A stretch of DNA of 64,000 bases from Segatella copri (GCF_002224675.1 NZ_NMPZ01000009.1:88269-152268), one strand, 5' to 3'. Counted from the first letter of the stretch, positions 35,789-44,000 are shown. Numbers and translations: made by a program. The notes: a model not told the origin generated them from the letters alone.

Positions 35789-36454
35789 TTACTTTGAATA
35801 ATCTCTTGCCACACGAACAATGGTTTGTCCGATAGTTCTATCTTCAAACGCATCACCGATTGCTGCAAATTTCCATTCACCATTGCGTCGGTACAACTTA
35901 CCCATTACAAGAGCACGCTTACCTACACATTCTGTCTTAGTCGCTACATTATATTGAGCAAACACTTGCTTAGGTGGTCTTTCAGGTGTACCCTCAAACA
36001 TACGAATAGAAGCATATGGAATTCCTGAGAAATCACCACTATATTCATTATTATTATATATGTTCAAAAAGAACACGATAGAGTTCACATTATAGCTGAC
36101 ACGATTCAAGTCAACAGTAATAATCTCATTGTCAAGACCATCATCTCCATTTTGATCACCTGTTAGGTCATCACCTGTATGATGAAGAGCACGATCATTT
36201 GAATCCAACTTGCCTTGAGGTAGTTTGCCATTGAATTGATATAAAGGAGACCAAATATGGTCAACCACATTACCATTAGCATCAAACATCATACAACTAA
36301 GATCCAAATCAACATCTACAACAGATGTAGACAAACCAAAGAAAGTTTTCTTAATGATAGCTCCCCAGTTACAACCAACACAAAAGTTGGTCAATTTCGC
36401 ACCAGTCTCTTTTTCAAGATTAATGCGTTGTCCTTTTTCAAGTTTTATTGCCAT
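35789..36454 (-). CDS. terD: TerD family protein, copy 4
   Basis: 221 residues from the ATG at 36454 (MAIKLEKGQRINLEKETGAK); an upstream in-frame start lies inside the previous gene. Calcium-type acidic motifs are VDVDLDLSCMMFD and HTGDDLTGDQNGDDGLDNE, as in classical TerD. The N-terminal KLEKGQRINLEK signature is shared with the other copies. TerD domains bind calcium and respond to tellurite, phage and other stresses in other bacteria. It is last of four TerD genes, 19 nt after copy 3 and 12 nt before a TerY-like gene. Confidence 0.88.
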   Translation of the reverse strand: MAIKLEKGQRINLEKETGAKLTNFCVGCNWGAIIKKTFFGLSTSVVDVDLDLSCMMFDANGNVVDHIWSPLYQFNGKLPQGKLDSNDRALHHTGDDLTGDQNGDDGLDNEIITVDLNRVSYNVNSIVFFLNIYNNNEYSGDFSGIPYASIRMFEGTPERPPKQVFAQYNVATKTECVGKRALVMGKLYRRNGEWKFAAIGDAFEDRTIGQTIVRVARDYSK

Positions 36455-36473
36455 AATTCTCAAGTTTAAATAA

Positions 36474-37115
36474 TTAATCTTTACTGCCAGGACTATAATT
36501 GAATCCCCATCCATATTGTTTGTCACAATCACGATGTCCATCATGAAATGTTACCAGTTTCTTCACTGTAATAGAATTATCACCAGCAAAATCTAGCTGG
36601 GCTATTGCACAGAACTTTTTGTCACTGTACTGTTGCCCCATTTTCACGATGACATCTTGATTGCCTGGAACTTTGACTTTTACAACAGCATTCGTCTCCG
36701 ACCATTTAGCTACGCCTTCATAAATAAAGGTATAAACTATAATGCGCTTGATTTCATTGATACCTACAGGATTCACAAGAATGGTTTCTCCTGAAGAGGC
36801 ACCACCTCCACGATCATCGCCTTGATGCCATATATAAGGAGCCATATCATAGCAACCTTGGCGAGTCACATGATGACGATCACCTCCTCTACCATGAGAA
36901 AATTGCAAACCATCTATCAGCATTTTCTTGCCATTACGCAATTCATAATAACAGCCTAAATCCAGATCAATGGCATTACCAAAGAGATTTTTGAAAAATC
37001 CCCCTTTACTCCAGTCAAGATTGATAACAATCTCACCTGCAGAAGGTTTGCCCGCTGTAGGCTTTTCCAAATTAATACGATGAGTATCACCGCTCTTTTC
37101 TAGAATGATTGCCAT
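36474..37115 (-). CDS. terD: TerD family protein, copy 3 (diverged acidic sites)
   Basis: A 213-residue TerD-fold protein: MAIILEKSGDTHRINLEK start, a long insert, and IDLDLGCYYELRNGKKMLID at the first acidic site. The second region reads HQGDDRGGGASSGETILV and lacks the acidic DDxTG plus DxDxE pattern of the other copies. It also has a distinct His/Arg-rich stretch (FSHGRGGDRHHVTRQ). Calcium binding may be reduced or altered. It is 2 nt after copy 2, so the two are tightly coupled; a heteromer with altered metal preference is possible. Confidence 0.82.
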   Translation of the reverse strand: MAIILEKSGDTHRINLEKPTAGKPSAGEIVINLDWSKGGFFKNLFGNAIDLDLGCYYELRNGKKMLIDGLQFSHGRGGDRHHVTRQGCYDMAPYIWHQGDDRGGGASSGETILVNPVGINEIKRIIVYTFIYEGVAKWSETNAVVKVKVPGNQDVIVKMGQQYSDKKFCAIAQLDFAGDNSITVKKLVTFHDGHRDCDKQYGWGFNYSPGSKD

Positions 37116-37117
37116 AA

Positions 37118-37759
37118 TTACATAAATTTAGAAGCATACTTTCTGCAAATAGGTTCTAGTCCATCTTTATGAGCCTCACCTACTGCCTGGAATTTCCATT
37201 CAGAACCACGACGATACAAACGACCAAATTCAACACCTTTATCGGTAGAGAAGTCTTCATCCAAATCATAACGGCAAATAACCTCTCCATTTATTGCATT
37301 CTTAATCTGAATATATGCATCACGAACCTGACCAAAATTATACTTCATTCGTGGAGCATTCACAGGGTCATTTGCATCTGATGGACTCCAATAGATACTT
37401 GCTGTAAAAAGGATTTCTTGCACCTTAGCCGAAGTTTTTGTCAAATCCACTTCAATTTCCTCATTTCCCTCTCCAGTATCATCGTCATCATCACCTAAAT
37501 CGTCAACGGAGCCAAGGACACTTTTGTCCACAGAACACGGACGTACTTCCCCATTTACTTCTATAGTATTTGGTGAACCATAGAATACGAAATCATATTC
37601 GTTTTCTATCTGCCCATTGCTACCCAACAGGAAAGTTGATGCATCCAAATCATATGCAGGGTCTGCATTTGGATTCACCTTCCATCCCATCTCTACCTTC
37701 AAACGAGTCAAACCAGATTCGATTTCAACTCGTTGACCTTTAATCAAATTAATAGCCAT
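37118..37759 (-). CDS. terD: TerD family protein, copy 2
   Basis: A 213-residue TerD domain protein. MAINLIKGQRVEIESGLTRL opens the fold, PAYDLDASTFLLGSNGQI is the classical acidic motif, and a dense acidic stretch (VDDLGDDDDDTGEGNEEIE) forms the second site. The C-terminus has EFGRLYRRGSEWKFQAVGE, the conserved TerD end. It is 6 nt after copy 1. Calcium-dependent conformational change is the family hypothesis. Confidence 0.9.
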   Translation of the reverse strand: MAINLIKGQRVEIESGLTRLKVEMGWKVNPNADPAYDLDASTFLLGSNGQIENEYDFVFYGSPNTIEVNGEVRPCSVDKSVLGSVDDLGDDDDDTGEGNEEIEVDLTKTSAKVQEILFTASIYWSPSDANDPVNAPRMKYNFGQVRDAYIQIKNAINGEVICRYDLDEDFSTDKGVEFGRLYRRGSEWKFQAVGEAHKDGLEPICRKYASKFM

Positions 37760-37765
37760 AAGCGA

Positions 37766-38338
37766 TTATGCAAATTGTTTAGCATATTTGTTTACGAGAG
37801 CCTGCAGACCACCTTTATTACCATTACCAATAGCCTCAAACTTCCATTCTCCATTATGACGATACAGACGACCAAACTCTACAGCTGTCTCTATAGAAAA
37901 GTCCTCATCCAAATCATAACGAGCTATCTCTGTATTTGTCTTTGCATCATAGATACGAATATAAGAATTTCGTACTTGACCAAAATTCTGGCGACGTTCA
38001 TCAGCTTTATAAATAGTTGCAGTAAAGATTATCTCTTTAATGTTTTGACTAACCTTTGTCAAGTCAACATTCAGGGTTTCATCATCACCACCATCACTAT
38101 TTCCACCAGTCAGATCATCGCCTGTAGATTCCACAGAGCCATCTGGAGCTTTCTGATTTCCATAGAATACAAAGAATTCCTGTTGTGGAATCTGACCATT
38201 CTCACCCAACATGAAAGCAGAAGCATCCAAGTCGAAATCATAACCAGAACCCTCATTTGGATCCCAACCGAGTCCTACACCTACTAATGACAGCCCCTTA
38301 TCCATACTAATGCGCTGTCCTTTTTCAAGATTGATCAT
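37766..38338 (-). CDS. terD: TerD family protein, copy 1
   Basis: A 190-residue TerD protein and the closest of the four to the classical type: MINLEKGQRISMDKGLSL start, YDFDLDASAFMLGENGQI, STGDDLTGGNSDGGDDETLN, and EFGRLYRHNGEWKFEAIGNG at the end. It is first in the TerD-TerY transcript, with a -7 element at 38382-38389. The length matches single-domain TerD. TerD proteins are linked to tellurite resistance, phage inhibition and colicin resistance in enterobacteria; which applies here is unknown. Confidence 0.92.
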   Translation of the reverse strand: MINLEKGQRISMDKGLSLVGVGLGWDPNEGSGYDFDLDASAFMLGENGQIPQQEFFVFYGNQKAPDGSVESTGDDLTGGNSDGGDDETLNVDLTKVSQNIKEIIFTATIYKADERRQNFGQVRNSYIRIYDAKTNTEIARYDLDEDFSIETAVEFGRLYRHNGEWKFEAIGNGNKGGLQALVNKYAKQFA

Positions 38339-38381
38339 ATTCTCAAATATTTAAATTGTTATTATTATCTGTTTGATGGTG

Positions 38382-38389
38382 CAAAGCTA
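38382..38389 (-). promoter_or_regulatory. -7 element of TerD-TerY-kinase transcript
   Basis: TAGCTTTG on the minus strand, 43 nt upstream of TerD copy 1. The -33 position shows no good TTTG, which may mean activator dependence. Confidence 0.6.
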
Positions 38390-38470
38390 ATCATTTTTCT
38401 CTATACCTTATTAAATATGCAAACGTTGCAAGCTAGCAAGAGTAAAAAGTCTAATAAACAAGTTGCAACC

Positions 38471-39865
38471 TTACAAGGCTGAGATTCTTTGCCATTCATC
38501 AGAATCCGTTAATTGTTTTATTCCCTCATCTATACCATCCTGATAAGTCATCAAATCTGCCGAGATTCTTACTCCATAGTTACCATACATATTACGCTGT
38601 ATTATATAGTCTTCTGCATGGAACAAAACATCATTCAATTTCAATATCTGTTTTTTCAATAATGCAATCATTGGCGCACGAGTTGCATAATCCAAGATAT
38701 TAGGAGCTTTATCAGCCTCACCGCCAAACTTCTTATAGATGATTTGATATTTCTTCATAATAGCAGCCATTCTTTTTTGATATCTTTCAAGTTGTTTGGC
38801 AGTTACAGGCTTATTAAAGTTGATACCTCCACTCATAGACTCTAACAAAAACAAAGCATATAATGCCTTTTCCCTTCTGTGGATTTTCTCCAACTTGACA
38901 TCTGCCTCAGGAAAATAAATTTGCTCTTTTAAAGTATCAATGACAACAGAACTCTTCACACCCTTACGAAGCATTAGAATATCAAAGATCTGCTTATAAA
39001 AACCACGGAAAATAAAACGGCCAGTTTCTTCTTGCAAATAATTCAGTCTTAGATTATGATAGTTCTCAGCCAACAAATCCAATATCTTACGAATAGTACC
39101 AAGAGCTTCATCCTCTATTTCTACAAGCAAGAAATTCGACACCATTCTATCATTAACAAAAGATTCCCCAATCTTTATCATGAAAGAAGGATTTACTAGT
39201 CCAAACTCTTTCACATTCAATTTCGCAGCCAATAGGTCTTTACAAAAACGTTCTGTTGACAAGCTACGCAACTGCTTAATAATAACTTGCAGTCGTTCAT
39301 AGCTTACCTTAGGATATAAGAAATCTGCAATCTGATACAAATCCGTTTCAGAAATACTTTGATAATGTTCCGCTATTTTTGGCAAATAAACAAAATCAAA
39401 ACCCGCTAACCGTATCTCCGAACAGATTTCCCGATAACTATTTTGAATTTGCTCATTGATTTTCTTATCAAATTCACTTTCAACATAGAGAATTTGAGTA
39501 TCTTCAAATTTTATTTCAGATGTATCAATGGAAAGTACAGTTACCGAACTTCCCATATTGATAGTCATACAACAACGTAAAGCTAGAATCAGCAAAGCCT
39601 CTTCCCTTGCACAATAATTGTCAGACATTGCCGTTTGATTGAAATCACCAATCAAATCATGCTTAAGACTATCATCAGCCAAAAGAAGTTCGTTCAAAGC
39701 CGCCGCAAAAGTATAGGAGGCAGCAGCTACTTCATCTTCCTTCTTGATTCCATATTTCTCACGCAAAGAATCAAGAAAGATAATCTCTCTTGCATCAATG
39801 ATACCATCAGCCTCTATCAAATCAGAAACTATTCTCATTATACTTGCACGTTCAGACTGCCTCAT
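38471..39865 (-). CDS. TerB-like domain protein, cluster leader
   Basis: About 464 residues from ATG 39865 (MRQSERASIMRIVSDLIEAD), which has AGGAAAGG upstream; an open frame extends 32 residues further to 39961, but that part looks like leader DNA. Residues ~5-110 form a helical TerB-like domain with ADGIIDAREIIFLDSL, the acidic motif of TerB proteins. The remaining 350 residues are helical without recognised motifs (for example YLPKIAEHYQSISETDLYQI). It is probably transcribed from 40255-40285. TerB domains are membrane-associated and metal-linked. This is the 5'-most gene of the cluster. Confidence 0.75.
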   Translation of the reverse strand: MRQSERASIMRIVSDLIEADGIIDAREIIFLDSLREKYGIKKEDEVAAASYTFAAALNELLLADDSLKHDLIGDFNQTAMSDNYCAREEALLILALRCCMTINMGSSVTVLSIDTSEIKFEDTQILYVESEFDKKINEQIQNSYREICSEIRLAGFDFVYLPKIAEHYQSISETDLYQIADFLYPKVSYERLQVIIKQLRSLSTERFCKDLLAAKLNVKEFGLVNPSFMIKIGESFVNDRMVSNFLLVEIEDEALGTIRKILDLLAENYHNLRLNYLQEETGRFIFRGFYKQIFDILMLRKGVKSSVVIDTLKEQIYFPEADVKLEKIHRREKALYALFLLESMSGGINFNKPVTAKQLERYQKRMAAIMKKYQIIYKKFGGEADKAPNILDYATRAPMIALLKKQILKLNDVLFHAEDYIIQRNMYGNYGVRISADLMTYQDGIDEGIKQLTDSDEWQRISAL

Positions 39866-40254
39866 GCCTTTCCTATTTAATGACAGAGGCTCCCAACCTG
39901 CCAGATTATTATTAAGGTATATATACAAAGAAGCGCGGAGCCAGTCTGTTGCCCGTTCCACGCTATTAAGGCCTTCGCATTGCCCTGTCTGTCGAAACGA
40001 ACAACGCTGGAAGCCCCACGCCGATGTAAGTATATAGCACCACCTATCAACTCATTGCCGAAATGCTATGAGCCGACAAGGGCTGTATATATAATACATC
40101 CCAAGGGGCGTCCCCGTTGCTTTGTTCTTGACAGACATTTGGAAGTTGCGAAGTTCTAATAGCGTCAAAACCAAAGCGTACAGTTACGCCTTTTATGTAT
40201 ATATGTCCATCCCACCTTCGCCCAGTTGGAGCTTCCAGTAAGGATATGACTCCG
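39866..40254 (-). other. long leader region with degenerate open frames
   Basis: Between the promoter at 40255 and the TerB-like start lie about 390 nt. Two long open stretches occur without good starts: one includes IRTSQLPNVCQEQSNGDAPW (about 40160-40080), another VGLPALFVSTDRAMRRP (about 40020-39965). I believe I have seen such segments repeatedly in Prevotella-type genomes, so this may be a dispersed repeat, a structured leader RNA or a decayed gene. That recollection is unverified. Confidence 0.45.
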
Positions 40255-40285
40255 CAAAAGTAACAATTATTATCGAATCTACAAA
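40255..40285 (-). promoter_or_regulatory. consensus promoter upstream of TerB-like gene
   Basis: On the minus strand: TTTG, a 19-nt spacer, TACTTTTG. Both elements are perfect consensus matches. It would give a leader of about 390 nt before the TerB-like ATG. Confidence 0.75.
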
Positions 40286-40376
40286 ATTTTTAGCCATAAA
40301 GTTTCGAAAAAAGTTGTGTGAGGGGACACAAATGGGAAGAAGAAGTAGTCTTACTTGGCAAGGAGGTTTAGATTTT

Positions 40377-40561
40377 GGGGAATGTTTCCACATACTTTCC
40401 TCATTTTCCACGCCATCTACTTTTGGTACACAAAGCATAATCACCTGACAATCAACCCATATCATTTTCATTCTTCTTTTTTGCACACTGATTGTGACTA
40501 TGAATTGCGGGGGCGATAATGAATCCACAAAAAAGAAAGAAAGTAAGTAACATTAAACAGA
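40377..40561 (+). repeat. duplicated cassette promoter region, copy A
   Basis: This 185-nt stretch matches 41397-41580, exactly 1020 nt downstream. It includes TACTTTTG as a -7 box and the run AAAAAAGAAAGAAAGTAAG just before the gene. In copy A the sequence jumps from TAACATTAAA straight into the middle of the Thr/Glu/Gln-rich gene. Confidence 0.75.
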
Positions 40562-40670
40562 AGTTGGCACTCCTATCCAGCCACAGGCTACCACTGAGGA
40601 TTCTACACAACAGGAGACTACTCTACAGCAGGAGGCTACAGAGACTGAGCAGCAGACAAATGCTGAATAA
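40559..40670 (+). pseudogene. remnant of Thr/Glu/Gln-rich secreted protein, copy 2
   Basis: This is the C-terminal ~36 codons (GTPIQPQATTEDSTQQET ... TNAE) of the gene intact at 41606. Start codon and signal peptide are deleted. The promoter region of copy A is fused directly upstream, so it may be transcribed but not exported. Confidence 0.8.
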
Positions 40671-40740
40671 GAATTCACAAGGGCTCTGTAGAGTTCAATT
40701 GAATTCATTTTGCAGACGACATATTAGAATAATAAGAAAA

Positions 40741-40782
40741 GCATAGAATCCTGCTGGCAGTGATGCCAGCAGGATTCTGCGC
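40741..40782. terminator. cassette hairpin terminator, copy 3
   Basis: Arms AGAATCCTGCTGGC/GCCAGCAGGATTCT with a 6-nt loop, then GCGCTTTTTG. The following ~100 nt match those after copy 2. Confidence 0.85.
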
Positions 40783-40847
40783 TTTTTGATACAGAAGCAT
40801 ACACATGGATTTCTAAAGAGCAAGCCAAAAGTTTAAATCTATTAAAC

Positions 40848-40885
40848 ATTCCCAGTTTTTGACATTTGTGTCATTTTTCGGGAAT
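40848..40885. promoter_or_regulatory. ATTCCC-type palindromic operator
   Basis: Outer arms ATTCCC/GGGAAT and inner TGACA/TGTCA. It belongs to the same operator family as 15806-15843, 40972-41008 and 41045-41082. Confidence 0.6.
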
Positions 40886-40971
40886 GAACACACGAAAAGC
40901 CATTGACATCTTACTTTCTGGGGCTTACGTTACAAGATTTTGAATGCAAAAGCCCACAAAGGAGCCGACTT

Positions 40972-41082
40972 ATTCCCGATTTTTGTCATTATGACACTTT
41001 TCGGGAATAAAATTCTTTTTTTCCGATAAATAGCGTACCTTTGCATTCCCGAAAGTTGACACTAATGACACTTTTCGGGAAC
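40972..41082 (+). promoter_or_regulatory. promoter bracketed by two ATTCCC-type operators
   Basis: Operators at 40972-41008 (inner TGTCATTATGACA) and 41045-41082 flank TACCTTTG at 41036-41043. The geometry matches 14072-14180: first operator 27-29 nt before the -7 box, the second starting 0-1 nt after it. Only the operator sequence differs. Confidence 0.7.
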
Positions 41083-41086
41083 GACT

Positions 41087-41293
41087 ATGATTATAAAAAG
41101 AGATTATTAGTTTGCAATGCCTGATGATGACAAAAGAGAGCAAGAATGTGCTTCATTAAAAAGAATCGACGATTCCTTTAAGAAGATAATCATAATGCGC
41201 GATGACATAAAACCATATCATGACAACAATGGCTTTTATATTGTCGGATTAATGGATTTCTTGCTAAAGCCAGATTTGATGGAACAATTATAG
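41087..41293 (+). pseudogene. decayed DUF4143 ATPase (N-terminal stub plus C-terminus)
   Basis: ATG at 41087 gives MIIKRDY then TAG. The same frame continues with PDDDKREQECASLKRIDDS and DDIKPYHDNNGFYIVGLMDF to a stop at 41293, matching the last ~55 residues of the intact ATPase at 14195. More than 300 codons are deleted between the two parts. A hairpin with AAAGA/TCTTT arms follows at about 41303-41338. Confidence 0.8.
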
Positions 41294-41396
41294 AAATCGG
41301 AGAAAGAATCCATTCGTCATGAGTGGACTCTTTCTTTTGAAAATCATAGCTTACCTATTATTATATGGTTGGGTACCTTACATTCCCCAACTTTTC

Positions 41397-41580
41397 GGGG
41401 AATGTTTCCACATACTTTCCTCATTTTCCACACCATCTACTTTTGGTACACAAAAACGCAAATACCTGATAATCAATATATATAATTTCCGCCCATCTTT
41501 TTTGGCACGCAGATTGTGACTATGAATAGCGGGTTCGACAACGAATCCACAAAAAAGAAAGAAAGTAAGTAACATTAAAT
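41397..41580 (+). repeat. duplicated cassette promoter region, copy B
   Basis: Matches 40377-40561. TACTTTTG at 41438-41445 is the likely -7 box for the gene at 41606. The region between -7 and ATG is about 160 nt, which is long. Confidence 0.7.
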
Positions 41581-41605
41581 AGTAACATTTAAAAAATATA
41601 CGATT

Positions 41606-41872
41606 ATGAAGAAGTTTATGTTTGCAGCTATCGCAGCTATGGTAATGGTTTCAGTAAGCAACGTTTTTGCATCAAGCAGAATGGTAGGTAACGCAGAGAT
41701 AGCACCAGTTGATACCGTGGCTCCAGATGCTCCTTCAGATACAACAGAAATTGGCACTCCTATCCAGCCACAGGCTACCACTGAGGATTCTATCCAGCAG
41801 GAGAATACTCAGGAGGAGACAACTCAGCAGCAGGAGACTACAGAGACAGAGCAGCAGACAAATGCAGAGTAA
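41606..41872 (+). CDS. small secreted Thr/Glu/Gln-rich protein (intact copy)
   Basis: An 88-residue protein: signal peptide MKKFMFAAIAAMVMVSVSNVFA, then a disordered acidic tail rich in Thr, Gln and Glu (PIQPQATTEDSIQQENTQEE to the final TNAE). No fold or enzyme motif. Three broken copies lie elsewhere in this window (15475, 40559, 43958), always near AAA ATPase genes or their remnants. It is convergent with the AAA/PDDEXK gene and shares a bidirectional terminator with it. The role is unknown; a periplasmic or surface spacer peptide is one possibility. Confidence 0.7.
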   Translation: MKKFMFAAIAAMVMVSVSNVFASSRMVGNAEIAPVDTVAPDAPSDTTEIGTPIQPQATTEDSIQQENTQEETTQQQETTETEQQTNAE

Positions 41873-41947
41873 GAATTCAATAGAGCTTTGTAGAGTTCAA
41901 TAGAGTTCATCTTGCAGACGACATATTTAAGAGAATTAATAGGGAAA

Positions 41948-41989
41948 GCGTAGAGTCCTGCTGGCTGTAATGCCAGCAGGACTCTACGC
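41948..41989. terminator. cassette hairpin terminator, copy 4
   Basis: A perfect 18-bp stem (arms GCGTAGAGTCCTGCTGGC and complement) between convergent genes. The downstream 30 nt are shared with copy 1. Confidence 0.88.
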
Positions 41990-42029
41990 TTTTAAAATTA
42001 TCGAAAATATCCATAAAAGAATGCTACAA

Positions 42030-43787
42030 TCAACACACCACTTCCTCCATTCTCACCAACTTGCCAGCAACAAACTGCATGATGATTTTATGGAGCGTTG
42101 TACCTTGGCGCAGAGCCTCAACCCTTGGAGCCATGGCATATCGCTTGATCTGTTCCTCTGCCTCTTGCCATTGTACTTCTGCCTTGGAAAATTTGCCATC
42201 CTCAGGCTTTGCCTCATAATCTTTCTTTGGCAACACCTTCAATTCCAATATATAACTATGTTTGGTTGCATAATGGGTAAGGTTTGGCAAAAGAAAAAAG
42301 TCACAATAACCATGATTCAATTCCAGCTCAGGAGCGGTATAATAGTAATTGTTCAAATTCAGATATGCCATGAAGAAACCTTGAAGATTGCGCTCCGACT
42401 CGATACCGTCACGAACAGATGAGACATCCTCATACGCCTTTGCCATTGCCTCCAAAGCATCACGCCACTTCCCCTCAAGAGCCATGTAAGTAAACAGTAT
42501 CTTCATCTGAGTTAAGTCCACAAACTTTTCCTCCTGGTATTGCTCCAACAAATAGCCATAATACTGCTTACGAACATTATTGTTTGGAATACCCAATATC
42601 AGCATATCACCGAAAGTATCCTTTATAGTAAGCATGCCATAATAGAACAGCAGACTGGTGAATGTTTGAGGATTAGTCAACCTACTGGCAGGGAATGTAT
42701 TTTCCAAGCTTGTCACTATCTGCCCCGTCTCGGCTATCGTGCGAATAATGCCTTTGCGATCGCCATCCAACTTATCCAACTGAAGAAGTTTCTTCATTTT
42801 GTTGTAGTCAGTCATCGTGTTTGGATCTATCATCTGCTTTGGAGCCTCGCCTCTATCCATGTAGTTTCGGAGATAGTAGATTACCATATCACAATTGAAC
42901 ACTTTACTCTGATTTTTCAAGGCATCCTCAGAAAAACAATAATTGTCGTACCAAGGTTTCATCTCGTCTATCATCACCTCGATATCACTTGTTGCAGGAA
43001 TTCCCCCCACCTCTTTATAATAAGCAAACATCTTGCGTACTTCTTCCAAAGAAAAGCCTAACATCTGATTGAACTCCGGCTTGGTAGAGATATGCCAGCC
43101 AATATTGAATCCACTTGTCACATCGTCCAGGGTAACAGGACTGACACCAGTGATGAAAATACGCTCAAACATACCCTTGAACTTCTTGAAGACATCACGA
43201 TAGAAGCCATCGGCATGGGTGATTGCCCAATATACCTTCTCGCCCTGTTCATTGAGCACGGTATTGGTGAAATTGTCGTATTCATCGATTATCAGATAGA
43301 GAGGAATGCTCTTGGTCGCAGTCTCATCTTGAAGCAAAGCCAGTTTCTCCGTAGCTGAATCCGTTTTAAAGAACTTCTCCTTAAAATCTGTCAGATAAAA
43401 CTCTTGGTAAATTCGCATGAAGCCATCCAATTTGACACGCAAATACATATCGAAGTTTTCCTCCAACTTGTCAATACTACCACCTACATACGAGAAATCA
43501 AGGTGAAGAACCTGATACCTTCCCTGTAAGGGAGTAGGATGCTTACCTACCCATAAATCACCGAAAAGAGTTTGGAATTTCTCTTTTTTGCTACAGTCAT
43601 AGTAAGCATGGAGCATACTCAGGAATATGCTCTTACCGAACCGACGTGGACGAATAAAGATGATGTTGCTAGGCTGGTTTTCCAACAAAGGCAAATACAT
43701 CGTCTTATCCACATAATATTGATTTTGTTCAATAACAGCCTCAAAGTCATTGATACCGTAAGGCAAACGTTTCACATTCTGCTTCAT
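42030..43787 (-). CDS. AAA ATPase with PD-(D/E)XK nuclease-like domain
   Basis: A 585-residue protein of the AAA-ATPase_like plus PDDEXK_9 type, greatly expanded in Bacteroidota. N-terminal YGINDFEAVIEQNQYYVDKT and IRPRRFGKSIFLSMLHAYYD (Walker A, near residue 45), IPLYLIIDEYDNFTN (Walker B) and ITGVSPVTLDD. The C-terminal nuclease-like region has LNHGYCDFFLLPN and SYILELKVL, the Asp and ExK positions. Function is unknown; regulation of mobile DNA or competition has been proposed for such proteins. A promoter with both consensus elements lies at 43886-43917, giving a leader of about 95 nt. Confidence 0.88.
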   Translation of the reverse strand: MKQNVKRLPYGINDFEAVIEQNQYYVDKTMYLPLLENQPSNIIFIRPRRFGKSIFLSMLHAYYDCSKKEKFQTLFGDLWVGKHPTPLQGRYQVLHLDFSYVGGSIDKLEENFDMYLRVKLDGFMRIYQEFYLTDFKEKFFKTDSATEKLALLQDETATKSIPLYLIIDEYDNFTNTVLNEQGEKVYWAITHADGFYRDVFKKFKGMFERIFITGVSPVTLDDVTSGFNIGWHISTKPEFNQMLGFSLEEVRKMFAYYKEVGGIPATSDIEVMIDEMKPWYDNYCFSEDALKNQSKVFNCDMVIYYLRNYMDRGEAPKQMIDPNTMTDYNKMKKLLQLDKLDGDRKGIIRTIAETGQIVTSLENTFPASRLTNPQTFTSLLFYYGMLTIKDTFGDMLILGIPNNNVRKQYYGYLLEQYQEEKFVDLTQMKILFTYMALEGKWRDALEAMAKAYEDVSSVRDGIESERNLQGFFMAYLNLNNYYYTAPELELNHGYCDFFLLPNLTHYATKHSYILELKVLPKKDYEAKPEDGKFSKAEVQWQEAEEQIKRYAMAPRVEALRQGTTLHKIIMQFVAGKLVRMEEVVC

Positions 43788-43885
43788 AATTGCTCCTTTT
43801 CTAGTTGAGTAAGTGGTTACGACAGAAATCTATCAGATATAGCCAATATCATGCTTCATTCTGTCTCAGGATACACTATCTTCTG

Positions 43886-43917
43886 CAAAGATAAACAAAA
43901 AGCATGAAACCCGCAAA
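43886..43917 (-). promoter_or_regulatory. consensus promoter of AAA/PDDEXK gene
   Basis: On the minus strand: TTTG, 20 nt, TATCTTTG. Both boxes match the consensus. Confidence 0.75.
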
Positions 43918-43957
43918 AGATTTCGTACTTTTTATATGTTTTTGGATGACCTTTATG

Positions 43958-44000
43958 AGTAAGCAACGTTTTTGCATCAAGCAGAATGGTAGGTAACGCA
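43958..44000 (+). repeat. 43-nt remnant of the Thr/Glu/Gln-rich gene
   Basis: This segment is identical to 41653-41695 over 43 nt, the part encoding the end of the signal peptide. The rest of the gene is absent. The remainder of the 535-nt gap (43788-44322) holds the promoter at 43886, AAGTCTCATT motifs at 44053 and 44113, and short AGTATCAT repeats; no gene was recognised. Confidence 0.8.

Noticed and set aside
15947..40285. Classical tellurite-resistance operon terZABCDE
   Set aside because: TerC, TerA and TerZ equivalents and the usual order are absent; only TerB-like, TerD and TerY-like parts are present.
40193..40528. A 111-codon minus-strand frame in the cassette region
   Set aside because: It is antisense to the duplicated cassette promoter and does not continue in copy B.
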